Shown here: one piece after another, positions 1 to 10,946 of the stretch
Layout: each line of letters starts with the position of its first letter
Numbering within the stretch: the stretch's first letter is position 1
From: Stromatinia cepivora
Lineage: Eukaryota > Ascomycota > Leotiomycetes > Helotiales > Sclerotiniaceae
Assembly (NCBI GenBank): GCA_014898415.1
Contig: RCTD01000008.1
Coordinates: 1,736,001-1,800,000, forward strand
DNA length: 64,000 nt
Direction: 5' to 3'
Notes under the pieces: model-generated
What the model was told of the DNA's origin: nothing
What the model saw: the letters and a program-made list of their open reading frames with translations, nothing else
The model's database searches: none
Translations under genes and position numbers: made by a program

Positions 1-1830
1 TTTATTATATTATATATTAAGAATATTACTGCCCTTATTTTCAATAGAATCGATATATCTAACTTCCTTATAATTTAGGATATCTTATAAATTGATTATA
101 ATATATCCGATAAGGAAATATGAATTCGATTTTCTTGATATTGTAATTATATTATTGTTATTCAAATCAAATTTATATTAGAATACAATTTTATTAAATA
201 TAATTGGAAAGAAGGATTGAGATCAATATTACTCTAATACTTTTGTGATTATAATATCCAGCAAATAATAGATATCCGAGATTTTCTTAATTAATTTATT
301 GATAATTAGTATAATAAAAATAAAAGAAATTATAATATAAATCCAATAATGATAAAGGATTATATTGTTAAATTCGTATTTTCGGTTATTCAATTTATTA
401 ATAATCATATAATTATCGAATTCGAAATTGAAAGGATGTTTTTGTATAACTTATATATCTAAATAAAAAGAAGATTATTAAATAACTTAAAATTGATCTT
501 GATAATTCTGTTTTTGTGAATTTTAAAAGAATAATGAATGAAGCTTATAAATAATACTTTTCTAAAGATTTTGTTACCCGAATTTATAAAAGATCTAAAT
601 CTCATCAAATTACTGTTTCCCAAATTGTATATAAATATATAAAAACCTTATTTATCTCTAATACCAATACAAAGTTTTATTCTTAAGAACAAAAGATAAA
701 GAATATTATGAATAAAATTATTAACCTTTTAAATAAACTCAATATAAATTATCTAAAAGCAAAAATCAAAGATATAAAAGATTCAAAGTTATTCTTTTCG
801 TTATTACAATATCAAACTATTTATCGAAAAGATAATACAAAATATAATAATTATTTTATTCAGAATAAATAAAAGGGGATTCTTTTTGATATAAATAAAG
901 TTTACAAAAAGGATTATCTCTATTATTATTATTTTGAAAAATCTTTTTATAATAATAATTATATTATAAAACAAAATTGCTTTAAAAAGATCGATAATAT
1001 TAATATTGGATTATATTATTATAATGAATACAGAATCTTTATATTTAATCCTAAAGGATATTCTAATCCTTTTTCAATCTTCAAGTAAAAGGATTCTCCA
1101 AAAAACTATTAGATTGAAATATATACAAAAATTTATAAATTTGGTTAATAAAAAAAGCAATTGAAGAAATCCAATATTAAGGATAATTTGTTGAATCTTG
1201 GAATCTTTAATATCGAAATTATAAAGAGTATATTTATAAATAATATTAATTATCAAAAAAAAGAAATTATTAATATTAATATAATTATTCAGCTTAAAAA
1301 AGTTTCAAAGCTATAAAGCCGATTATCTAAAAAATTTAAATCGATAAAATAAAATAGAATTAATAAATCCCAAAAATCGTTAAGCATTTTTCGAAAGGTA
1401 TTGTTTAAAATAATAAATCAAATTGAAAGAAAAAGGTTAAAAAAAGAATTCTTTAATAAGGATAAAATCATAAATATTAATAAAAATGAAAAAGATAAAG
1501 TAAAAGAATTTTAGAAAAGAAAAGGCCTTTCTAAATCCGATGAAAATGATATAATACAAAAGGATAGAATATTTAATTTTTGTATTAGATTTTTAAAAAT
1601 AAAAAAGCAAACATTAATTATTATTTATACTACAAAATCCCTAATAGAAATCTTAAAACAGATTTGTAAAATCGAAATTCTAATAATAATTAGGATTGCT
1701 TTTATATATATATCAGATTTTCTTAAACAAACTTTCAAAAAAGTATTAATCGCAGATATTAAAAAACGAAAAAAGCTTTTCAGAAATTCAGAAATTTCTA
1801 TTGAAAAAGTTATAATAGTTTTAACAATTA
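1..1830. other. AT-rich stretch upstream of gypsy protease, possible gag remnant
   Basis: No intact reading frame is visible here. The stretch lies directly upstream, on the same strand, of a recognisable retropepsin, so in a Ty3/gypsy element it should hold gag and perhaps the 5' LTR. Lysine- and asparagine-rich, stop-interrupted segments around 1450-1700 would fit the end of gag, but I see no CCHC zinc knuckle and cannot place a 5' LTR. The element may begin before the window. Positional inference only. Confidence 0.3.
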
Positions 1831-1837
1831 TTAATTA

Positions 1838-2176
1838 AAAGAAATATACAATATATCTATTATCATTATAACCCTTACAAATAAGAATATTAAGATTAAC
1901 AATATTATCGATTCAGGATTAATAATCAATATAATGAATCTGGAAATCACAAAAGAATTAAGATTCATAATATACAAATATAAAATGATAATAATCATTT
2001 TTAATAAAAATATCATTATCTTATATAGATTGATTAAAGATATAGAAATCAATTTTGAAAAAGTTAAGAATATTATCAATATCTTTATCTTAAATAATAT
2101 CAAAGATTCATTATTGTTAAAGATATTATATTTGTTTATAGAAAAGATCCATTTTGAATATAAAAAAGATAAATAG
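1838..2176 (+). pseudogene. Gypsy retropepsin (aspartic protease) remnant
   Basis: The reading frame ending with the TAG at 2174-2176 reads through a retroviral-type aspartic protease. The catalytic triplet Asp-Ser-Gly is at 1910-1918, preceded by a hydrophobic strand (IINNII) and followed by INIMN, as in fungal gypsy proteases where the usual text is close to ALIDSGSEINVMN. Further on, the frame keeps the KDIEINF...V and ILYLF segments of the second half of the fold. In the live element this homodimeric enzyme would cut the Gag-Pol polyprotein. It is the best-preserved frame of this element: it is open from about 1838 and keeps the catalytic Asp. It has no complete polyprotein around it and is read here as a remnant. 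Confidence 0.75.
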
Positions 2177-2397
2177 ATTATATAGATTACTAACAATAAT
2201 AATATTAATAAAATCGATTATTAAACAATTGAACCAAAATATAAAATAGATATTATAAAGGTTGATTTTGAAAAACTAGAAAAAGAATAAATAATACAAA
2301 TCCTAAAGATTGTATTAATAATCTCCTAAAAATCCTAAATACTACTAAAAATGAAAGGAAATTTGAAGAATTTGTTAAAAACCATTTCCCAGAACTT

Positions 2398-2733
2398 TTG
2401 ATTAATATCTCAAATTTTAAAACGATTTTAAATTCTATAAAGCTCAATATTAATATTATTCGAATTAATTTTGATTTTGATATCGAAAATATATTTGATA
2501 ATATTAAGGATTCAAAATTAAAGGGATTTCAGGAATACTTTGTTATTAATAGTATTCATTTTGATTTGAAAGAATTTAAAATAGAAAATGATATTTGGGA
2601 AAAACTAATCAATATCAAAATCGAAATTCTTATTTCAATTAATAATATATATAAAAAAAAAAAGAATAAAATAAAACCTTCAAATAAAACAAAGTATATT
2701 AATAAAAAAATCCTAAAAGATAATTCTACTTGA
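2398..2733 (+). pseudogene. Protease-RT linker remnant of gypsy pol
   Basis: A 111-codon open stretch lies between the protease and reverse transcriptase remnants. Its sequence is hydrophilic and rich in Asn, Ile and Lys, with a run of lysines near its end (around 2653-2670), and it has no motif I recognise. In many fungal gypsy elements a poorly conserved linker of this sort joins the protease to RT. The composition is what extreme AT pressure would give to almost any sequence, so it may be open by chance. I keep it because it is on the coding strand, in the expected place and uninterrupted for 336 bases. Confidence 0.4.
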
Positions 2734-3199
2734 CTGGAATTGAAATATATAAAATATTCTAAATATTAATCATTAGATCCCTTTTTGAAGTATTTGATAT
2801 TACATTTCGATATTAGATCTGAAGATTTTCAATTGATATAAAAATATTTAATATTATTAAATATTAAAGATATATTTTGAAAATATAAAAAAGAACTTTT
2901 TTTTATATTATTATAGAATCGAAAAACGATATTAGTTTTTGATTGAATTAAAATTGGTAATATCAAATCTTCAATTACTTTATTATAGATTATTAAGATA
3001 ATATTATATAAGGTTTAATAAATTCCTAATTTTGTATTTTTTAAAGCCTTTTTATTAATAATTATTGAAATAATAAAAGATTATATTAAACGAAATATAT
3101 TAAAAAAAGAATAAGAATTGTATCAAAACCTTTAGTATTTAATTAAGAAAAATAAAGCTGATAAATATTATATCGTTATTATAATAATAAAAGCAAATA

Positions 3200-3960
3200 T
3201 TGTAATCCTATAAAATATAAATATATCTTCAAATTTAGAGGAATTTGCTGAACAAATAATTGAATATTTATTAATATTTTTAATTGATTTCTTCTCTAAA
3301 TATAATCAAATATCTTTAAATAAAAAAAATAAAGATATTATTATTATTATAATCCCTTTTAATCTGATGAAATTCATTATTCTATTATAAGAGATTACTA
3401 ATTCGATTATTCAATTTGTAAAAATTATATCAAGGATATTATAGGATATCATATTTGATATTGTTATACTTTATTTGGATAATATTAAAGTTAAAGGTTC
3501 CAAAACTCGATACAATGAAACTGAAATTGAATCTGAATTGAAGAAGTTCATTATTAAGCATTTAAAAAATCTGAATATTATAATGGAATATATTAAATAT
3601 ATAAAATATATTATTAATATTAAATTCAAATAATATTACAATGGAATCCGAATTGTAAATTATTATATCAATTCTAAAGAAAGAAATTCTGATATTATTA
3701 AAATCATTAAAATATTTAAATAACTATTTTGCTCGAATAATTATAAAATTAGAATGTTTTTTGGAGTATGTATCTTTTATTAATTTTGAATAAAGAATTT
3801 CGTTATTATTATAAAGCTTTTTTATATATTATTGAAGAAAGATATAGAATTCATTTAGATTATTAATTATAATATTATAATGATTTTGTTGAAAGATAAA
3901 TTAATTTTGGTTTTAATTCTTTTTTTATTAATTTATTTATTTGGAATCGGAATTATTATA
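3200..3960 (+). pseudogene. Gypsy reverse transcriptase remnant
   Basis: RNA-dependent DNA polymerase remnant. Between about 3241 and 3500 one frame keeps the core RT blocks: a DFFSKYNQI segment (family DLFSGYDQI, motif A), then ITNSIIQF (family ATNSVAQF, motif B), then YLDN at 3472-3483. The YLDN corresponds to the catalytic YLDD box (motif C) with its second Asp changed to Asn, a G to A change that would inactivate the enzyme. After it comes KVKGSKTRYNETEIESEL, the conserved segment after the YLDD in this gypsy lineage. Near 3750-3800 an MFFGVC segment matches the FLGVC thumb region. Stops at former Gln, Trp or Arg codons interrupt the frame. Confidence 0.85.
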
Positions 3961-4325
3961 TTTGTTATCGATATTAGTTTAATAGAATAGAAAGTTATTT
4001 TAGATTAAATATATAATGATAAATCTTGTATTATTATTAAATATAAGAATAATATATGGAATTATATTAAATGAAATTATAATATTATTAAAAGAGAATA
4101 TAAAGAAATACTTAAAGTTTTATAAAAATGCAAAAAAGATCTTTATAATATTCATTTTTTTTAGAAATTGATATAAATATATTTATAATTTAATTAAATA
4201 GAATAATTATAGATCTATTTGATATTTTAATTATAAAATGGATTATTTGGATTAGACTTTTCGATTTTGATATCAGATATATTCTTGGAAATAAAAATAT
4301 TGTTGTAGATGCTTTATTATAATAA
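3960..4325 (+). pseudogene. Gypsy RNase H remnant
   Basis: The end of the RNase H domain is readable at 4239-4320: WIIWIRLFDFDIRYILGNK followed by VVDALL and two stops. The family text there is close to W-RI-LFDFD-RH-PG-K...ADALSRR. The His of RH has become Tyr and the Pro of PG has become Leu, both C to T type changes. The earlier part of the domain (3960-4200) is too decayed for me to place the other catalytic acids. The frame differs from that of the RT block, so at least one frameshift lies between them. In a live element this domain removes the RNA strand of the RNA-DNA hybrid. Confidence 0.8.
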
Positions 4326-4559
4326 TTGTAAATTATTTTGGATAATATTAATAAGGAATATAAAAAAGATATTGATGATTTAATTATTATAAATCTGAAT
4401 TTGTTATAAATAAATCTAGTAATAAGTATAAATGATTTCAAAATTTTAAGATTATTTTAAATTTTGAAAAACGGAAATGAAAGAATATAAATGATTATTT
4501 AATATATTATTATATTATGGAAATCTAAAAATATATCAATAAAGGATTAGCAAATTTTC

Positions 4560-4850
4560 AAAAAGGAAGTTTTCAATTTCTATATAAAAGATTACTATTT
4601 ATTTAGAATCCGAGGAGATGGATTATTTTCTGTTTATGTGGTGGTGGGTGGCGGTTTGATCGGGGGGGCGGGGGTTATGGTTCGGATATATGAGGGGTTG
4701 GATTGTAAGGATCTAGAATTATTATATATTAAAATATATAATTGTTATTAATAGAATAGAATATATAAAGATATAAAAAATTGAATGATTTTTTATTTCA
4801 TTTGCTAATTCAGATTGTTCAAATAAACAAATAAATTAATGATTATTATT
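4560..4850 (+). pseudogene. Gypsy integrase N-terminal zinc-binding domain remnant
   Basis: One frame runs from about 4560 through a segment reading FNFYIKDYYLF, then a Gly/Val-rich piece, then VRIYEGLDCKDLELLYIKIY and, after several stops, YKDIKN...FICQFRLF. This is the HHCC region of gypsy integrases, where family members read close to IHEGLGH...HIKIYNRYQW...CHPCQF...K. The first zinc-binding His reads as Tyr, and only one Cys of the CxxC pair is visible. It is in the same frame as the integrase core that follows. The G-rich stretch at 4637-4680 is part of this domain and is the least AT-rich piece of the element. Confidence 0.72.
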
Positions 4851-5200
4851 TGGACTTTAAATATTTAATATAAAGTTGATATAGATATTACAAAAATGCT
4901 TGATGATTATAAATTCAAATACTTTATTATTCTATAAGAAGATCTGAATAATTAAATAGAAACTAAAATTTTATGGAATACTATTTCGGAAATGATTATC
5001 AAATTCCTTTATAAAGTAATCTATTATTATAATCTCTTTAAAGAAATTATTATAAATGAAAAATTTAAGAATAAAAACGCTATACTTATTTATTACGAAA
5101 AATATAGAATCAATAAAATCAAGATATCAATTTATTATTTATAAATCAATGAAATAATAAAAAGAAATTATTATTTTATTATAAAAGCATTTTCCTGTTT
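4850..5200 (+). pseudogene. Gypsy integrase catalytic core remnant
   Basis: DDE integrase core on the + strand, frame shared with the zinc-binding domain. VDIDITKMLD at 4875-4904 holds the position of the first catalytic Asp, followed by YKFKYFII. Then ETKILWNTISEMIIKF (about 4959-5006), then LFKEIIINEKFKNKNA, where the family has I-V-DGG-ENK. The second catalytic Asp is therefore Asn here. YYEKYRINKIKISIYYL then matches the YCEKYGI...ISAYHP block, and a degraded INEIIKR matches NG-IER, with Ile-Lys where the family keeps the catalytic Glu and Arg. The domain is recognisable over about 110 codons but cannot be active. Confidence 0.82.
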
Positions 5201-5770
5201 ATTATAAAGAAAATATAAATGGTTTGAATATTGAAAATAATATTATTTATTGATTATATCTTAATTTATAAATCGATAAACAAAATATTGTTTGAATTGA
5301 TTTATAAATAGAAAGTTATATTATCTTTTGAAATTATATATATGATTTAGAGGATCTTTGATTAGGAAAATATACAAATCCAAAAAGATTTATTGGTTAT
5401 TAAAATATAATAATTAAAAATATTAGATAAAGATTTTAAAGAAATAATCTTTTGTAAATAGTATTACAAAGAAAATAATAAATTTCGATATAATTTCGAT
5501 TATAAAATACTGAATAAGAATATTCAAATTGAAAATATAATTTTATATTACAATTCTTGATCAAAAATCGATATATTTTGTAATACAAAATTTGTTTTTA
5601 AATAGTATAGATTTTATAAAATGATAAAAAATTGAAGAGTTTTTCTATATATATTTTTGAAGAAACAAATAATATTTTATTTAATAAAACCTATATAAGT
5701 ATTTATCTTAAGAAATATATTTTGTATTTAGATTTCTTTATAAATAATAATTCTAAAGATTTATATAAAT
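5200..5770 (+). pseudogene. Gypsy integrase C-terminal tail remnant
   Basis: Downstream of the core, stop-interrupted translation keeps the order of the gypsy integrase tail. A piece corresponding to PFELIYG-EA-LP-E is readable near 5280-5340 (FINRKLYYLLKLYI). An FRGSLIRKIYKSKKIYWLL piece follows at about 5345-5400, and a KKYILYLDFFINNN piece near 5710-5755 that may correspond to the -RLKKF- end. The assignment depends on conserved spacing more than on identical residues. After about 5770 I no longer see any match, so I place the end of pol here. No 3' LTR could be identified. Confidence 0.55.
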
Positions 5771-6700
5771 AAATAGATCAAAAGAATTGAATTTCTAAAT
5801 ATTCATAATTTTCTAAATAAAAGATAACAAATAATCAAAGATTGTTCTTTGTTTAATTATAAAATGATATAGAATTAAAAGAAAAAAAGCAAATATAACA
5901 AATCGAAAAGAAATTATTGTTATAAATTTCTGATTATTAATTAAAAAGCTTAATAAAGAAAACTTTATAATTTTTAAAAAAGGAAGAATATTTAAATTTT
6001 CTTTGAAAAAACTTATTATATTATCGATTTCGTTTTGAACAATTTGTAAACAATTCTTGAATAATATTTGAATAATTCAATATTTTCTTTTTAAATTTAT
6101 TCTTTTTAATAATTTGATTTGAAATTATCAATTCTTTGTTTATATTTATTTTATTATTTATATAAACTTTTATTTAAATTTTAATATAATATTTAAAGAA
6201 GAATTTAATCAAATTATGGTTTTTTATTTTATTAATAATAACCCCCCCTTTATTTAATATAAAATCATTTTTTCAATAACAAAATCAAAGTATTTATATT
6301 TATTGAAATTTTTAAAGTTAAAGAAAAATATAATACTTTTAAATAATGATTCAATTATTTTGTAAGTATGTATTATTGATTTTATTGAAGATTTTGTAAA
6401 TAAAATAAAAGATCGAATTGAAAATTAGAAGTTTTATAAAACAATTGATTTCTTCAAAATTAGTTATTTTGTTAAAAACAATAATACAATTTAATTTGTT
6501 GAATAATATTGTAATAGAGTTAAAAAAGGTTTTAAAAATTTCAAAAGAATTTGAATAATTATTTAAAGAAAAGTTTTCGTTTGTTTTTAATTAAAGAATA
6601 TAAGTTTAAATGATATTTCAATAAAAACGAATATAATCTATTATATCTTTTGTTTTAGTCTTCAAATCTTTATGAAATTTCTAAATGAATATATAACCAA
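5770..6700. other. AT-rich stretch, no feature recognised
   Basis: This follows the integrase remnant, where the 3' LTR would be expected, but I cannot find a matching copy near the window start. It contains many stops in every frame and a C-run at 6241-6247. Part of it may be the upstream end of the decayed frame that becomes clear from about 6700. Confidence 0.4.
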
Positions 6701-8890
6701 ATATTTTATACAAAAGAAAAACAAAGGAATCAAAAAGTATAGTTTTATAGATTTCTATATTATATATAGATTTATTACAAAAGTTGATATAAAGAATAAA
6801 AAAGATTAGATATTTTTTCTTTATAATTTTGTACAGAATTCTATCTTCAGAATCTATAGATTTACTTTCGATAATTTCGGGTTTTTGAAAGAATATTATA
6901 AAAACGAAAACCTTTCCGAAATTTAATAAGGGGATAAATCTATTTATGAAATAATTATTATAAAAATTGTTTTAGTATTCCTTAACGATAATAATAATAA
7001 AGAAAAATCTAATATTAAAAAACAATTAAAAATAATTATTATATTAGATATCCTTTGTATATATTGATTTCTTCATTTCTAAACAATAATACCAATTTCA
7101 GAATTTATAATTACAAATATCAATAAATAAGAAAAGAAAGATTATCATTTTGATTTCTCGAAAAAAGCCTCTTTTCATTTATCTATTTTGAATAGATTCG
7201 TATTTTGTTGTTATATAGCTGATTATAATATTGAATTTATTTCAAATAATGATAATTCAATTTTTGATAATTTTAAGATAATTTTAAATTCTTTATAGAA
7301 GTTGAAAAATTGTTTTTATAATTTAAATTATTGATTTGAAGAGGGATAGTATTTTTTGATAGATAATAAATATATTATTAATCAAGTAAGATAGAAAGTT
7401 GTTATATTATTAAAAAAGTAAATTATTGTAAATATTCTATATATATATTATTTATATATTCTAATAAAATTCTTTAATTTAAAATCGAAGTATATTTCGA
7501 TTAAGGAATTATAAAACAGATTGATTATTATTATTAAGAACCGAAAATGTATTAATGAAATGAAATTAATAAAAATATTCTATCTTTAGTTTTATCTATA
7601 TCAATTTTTAGCTTTGGAATAGTTAAAACAAATCTTCGATTTCAATCGATTCGATTTGATAGGAAGCTTCTATTCTTCTGATTTTAATAAAACTTTTAAA
7701 AATAATTTTCTTTTATTAAAACTATTAAATAGAAAATCCTTTAAGAATTAATTTACTTTATATATTCTTTTATTTTAATATATTTTCGAATAAAAAAATA
7801 GATTCGATTTGCGAAATATTTATAAAGATATTTTCATTATCTACGAATAGTATTTCCACAAAATCTTTAAAGAAGATTTATTTTTGAATTATTATTTTTC
7901 GATTATTCAATTCCTTTTAAAATATAATCCTATATTATAATATACTATTATTTATATTCGAAAAAATAAAAAGTTCTATTTTGTATTAATACCCTTATCT
8001 ATATTATATTTTCCTAATTATAATAAGAAATTTAATTTTTGTTATTCTTTTTTTGATCTTTTCTATTTAATTTTTAAGAGTAAATGAAAGGAAGTTTCAA
8101 AAAGAATAATTCTTGTAATCGATCTTTTTAAATCAAAGGAATTAATTAAAAGTTTTTATAAAGAATATTAAATCTTTATTTCTTATAAATTAAATAATAA
8201 TGATAATTTAATTCGAGAATTTCTAAAAAAGTACTTTTTCATTTATCAATTATAGTATAATCTTGATTGAATAACAAAAAGGAAAGTTTTTTAGAAAGCT
8301 AAATAAAAGAATTAGTTTTGTTGGAGGATCTTGATTAGATTTGAATTTTAAACAATTGTAATATAATTAAATATCATTTTGAGATATATCGGTTCTTTTG
8401 GATCCCGTAGATCGATTTTGATATTGATCTCCTACTTAATTGTAGCTTCGGACGAAAAGAATATGGAGGATAATAGCTTTTATAAAAACCTTCGGAGATC
8501 TTTCCAAAATCAGACTGTCCCCTTTGAAAGAAGCCTCCTGCGAGATCTAATAATAAGAAAAAGGATCACCTCTTTAATACTAGGCAAAAGCTTGTAATAC
8601 CAAAAGTCCTTATTCGCCATTCAAGTTGTATTTAGGAATCATCAAAAAGTCCGATTATAAGTACAAAATTTGTTACAAAATATCCAATTAAATATTCAAG
8701 AAAAACCAGAAATAGAAAAGACAATAAGGATATTTCTTAGAAACTTGAAACTTTTATCGAATTTGATAAAAAAACAATAGAAATAGATGTAGATCAATAA
8801 AAATCTAGAATATATTGTTTTTTTAAAACGATTTTAAAAATTATTTATCGTTTTGGTTTGCTGATATTCTAATTAGCTTTTTCTAATTTA
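6700..8890 (+). pseudogene. Long decayed reading frame, protein not recognised
   Basis: From about 6725 to 8890 a single + strand frame (codon starts divisible by three, for example 7083 and 8379) can be followed without an obvious frameshift. It is broken only by isolated TAA, TAG and TGA codons that are one transition away from Gln, Arg or Trp. Readable pieces include YNFVQNSIFRIYRFTFDNFG (about 6820-6880) and DFSKKASFHLSILNRFVFCC (about 7150-7210). A less mutated end at 8379-8597 includes SFGSRRSILILISYLIVASD and MEDNSFYKNLRRSFQNQTVPFE, and is followed by a Gln- and Leu-rich, coiled-coil-like tail to about 8890. The length exceeds 700 codons. I do not recognise the family. I considered the DUF3435 tyrosine recombinase and telomere-linked helicase families but found no convincing motif. 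It lies downstream of the gypsy pol remnant but is too far away to be its tail with confidence. Confidence 0.5.
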
Positions 8891-9760
8891 ATTGTTTTTT
8901 AATTTCTTTAATTTTTATCTTTTATAATTATCCTGAAATCAAATAAAACATATATTCCAAAGAGAAAAAGGGTATAAAAAAGTTGGAATATCAAAATTTA
9001 ATATATAATTAATTTGTAATTATATAATTATATAACTTTTCGTAATTAGATATAAGAAAAAATTCTATTTCTCTTTTTTTGAAAGAAATCAATCGTTTTC
9101 TATTAATCTTTTTGTACCTCTTTTATATACAACCCAAACCATTATCTAAACCTACTAATTTTATTACTTGAAGCTTTTACAATATAATCTGATCAATTTC
9201 AATTCCAATTTCCCCTCACAGTGTACTATCGGGACGCATATATCTCGACCTACCTCTTCCACAATATATAGATTCGAAATCACTTTACGATTACTTTACA
9301 AAATTAAATTCAATTTGAAAGAAAAGATTAATAATTAATTTAATGGTTTTATAATAATTATATAAACAAAAGAAGATAATAAAAATCAAATAGATTAATA
9401 AAAAATCTAATTTTGTTGATATAATAACGAAAACAAAACCATATCAAACTTTCAAAGATTTTATAGAAAATAATATAATCAAGATTATAAAATAAATAAA
9501 AAGACTAAAATATAATAAAAAGAAAATAATATAAATACAAAAACCGAAAGACAAATACAAAACAAAAACCATTACAGATATATATTCAATTCATCAAATA
9601 TATAATCATTTCATATATAGAATTGATTCGAACAAAAAAACAAAACGAAAACTAGAATTAGAAAAAGTATTCATTTACTAGGTATATATATTCCTAAAAT
9701 ATATAATACTTCGACTTTAAAAGAAATTGTTAATATCAGAATATAAATTATATATATAAT
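8890..9760. other. AT-rich spacer with a C-richer patch
   Basis: No reading frame of note. The piece 9120-9290 is pyrimidine-rich on the + strand and less AT-rich than its surroundings (ACCCAAACC, CCCCTCACAG, GGGACGC, CGACCTACC). A TATATAC motif at about 9124 precedes it, but I have no evidence that it acts as a promoter. The stretch 9300-9700 is A-rich with frequent AAAC and GAAAAC. Confidence 0.35.
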
Positions 9761-9931
9761 AAGAATGATAAGAATAATAAGAATAATAAGAATAATAAGA
9801 ATAATAAGAATAATAAGAATAATAAGAATAATAAGAATAATAAGAATAATAAGAATAATAAGAATAATAAGAATAATAAGAATAATAAGAATAATAAGAA
9901 TAATAAGAATAATAAGAATAATAAGAATAAT
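9761..9931 (+). repeat. 9-bp minisatellite, AAGAATAAT x 19
   Basis: Nineteen head-to-tail copies of AAGAATAAT cover 171 bp. The first copy carries one change (AAGAATGAT), the rest are identical as far as I can see, and a diverged twentieth (AAGGATTAT) follows at 9932-9940. Because the unit is three codons long, it stays open in several frames on both strands: Ile-Ile-Arg on +, Ile-Ile-Leu on -. This creates long but artefactual open frames. Near-perfect identity inside decayed DNA points to recent slippage expansion. Confidence 0.95.
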
Positions 9932-9934
9932 AAG

Positions 9935-10400
9935 GATTATATACATATTAATACTTGCATTAATGTTTCGGCATATACCATTATATAGTTCTTCACCCTT
10001 TATAGATTCTAACTCTCTAAGTAAATCAAAACATATCAAAAACCACAGAGTTCCATATATTCGTTGATAAGCTTCACTTCCCCGTATACAGTTATCCCGA
10101 CAGTTAGGGATCATGAAATTGATAAAAATGATTCTAATGATGATTATGAAACAGATTCTACAAACGATTGTATTGAAGTAAAATAGTTGTTGAGTTATTA
10201 AAGTTTAAAATTTATATAATGGTTTTTTTTGAGATGGCCGGAAAGTGGGGTACTAGACTTATATCGGTATTCGAAGATACTATTTCACTTTTATAAAGAA
10301 ATTATACTACAATTATAAATAGTATTAATTATTCAAATTATATTGATTATATCATCCGTCTCCCAGTCACTAATTGAGACAGTGAAATATGGATTTTATA
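9935..10400. other. Less AT-rich island with possible gene-end remnant
   Basis: Composition improves between about 9940 and 10390. On the + strand, after a stop near 10022, a frame runs to a TAG at about 10185. It ends in an acidic tail readable as HEIDKNDSNDDYETDSTND, which looks like a real protein C-terminus. On the - strand an open frame from 10114 covers the same DNA (RDNCIRGSEAYQRIYGTLWF), and I cannot decide which strand was coding. A second less AT-rich piece at 10228-10285 (GAGATGGCCGGAAAGTGGGG) and one at 10353-10390 show nothing recognisable. The last contains a short inverted GTCTC/GAGAC pair. Confidence 0.35.
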
Positions 10401-10946
10401 TAAGTAATATTTTAATAACCTTTAGATAAATTTTTCATTATATTTATAATATTAAAAATATATTTGTATACTCGAAATTATATTCCAAGGAAGAGTTCTC
10501 CTGAAATATCTTGATTTTGAAGAATGCTATATTTGTTTATAATCTTGATTTATTAAAGATTATAATTGTTTTAAAGAAGAAAGAATTTCTAGAAAACGAA
10601 AAGGGTATAATAATATATTAAAGATAGTAAATATTGATATTTTTATTTTTTCATTTATTATTTACTTTAATATTTTTGTATTTGTTTTTAATCTATATTT
10701 ATTATCAAATCAATAATAATATTTAATATTTGATTAATAATCATAATTATATAATTTTTTTTTAAATGAATCTTTATTAAGTATAAGTCTAATTGATTTT
10801 GTATAATATTTTGATCAATCGATAAAGATTATATTTCAGAGATTGTTAATTTTTTGATAAGAATAGAATTAAAATGAAAAAATTTGTTATAAAATGATTT
10901 ATTAAAAAAAAAAAAGATTTGTTTTTAAGTTTTTTGATAAAAAATA
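10400..10946. other. AT-rich stretch, nothing recognised
   Basis: No open frame or repeat beyond homopolymer runs. It ends at the 5' target-site copy (AAATA, 10942-10946) of the LTR element that follows. Confidence 0.5.

Larger units (their letters stand above)
1400..5770 (+). mobile_element. Decayed Ty3/gypsy LTR retrotransposon (pol region)
   Basis: The + strand carries, in order, pieces of a retropepsin, reverse transcriptase, RNase H, integrase zinc-binding domain, integrase core and integrase C-terminal tail. The order protease-RT-RNaseH-integrase is that of Ty3/gypsy, not Ty1/copia. The domains sit in different frames (protease frame 2, RT frame 1, RNase H and integrase frame 3, by start position) and are broken by many stops, so the element is dead. 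I could not find a direct-repeat LTR pair for it in the window, so both outer borders are approximate. Substitutions from the family consensus are mostly those expected from C to T or G to A change. Confidence 0.85.

Noticed and set aside
6700..8890. DUF3435 tyrosine recombinase (Starship captain) or telomere-linked helicase identity for the decayed frame
   Set aside because: A weak resemblance around a YFP...C segment could be imagined, but neither the catalytic R..Y pattern nor helicase motifs can be read in order.
9671..10114. 147-codon open frame on the - strand (and a 100-codon one on +) across the 9-bp array
   Set aside because: Most of its length is the minisatellite read as Ile-Ile-Leu or Ile-Ile-Arg. 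Openness there follows from the 9-bp unit and is not evidence of a gene.
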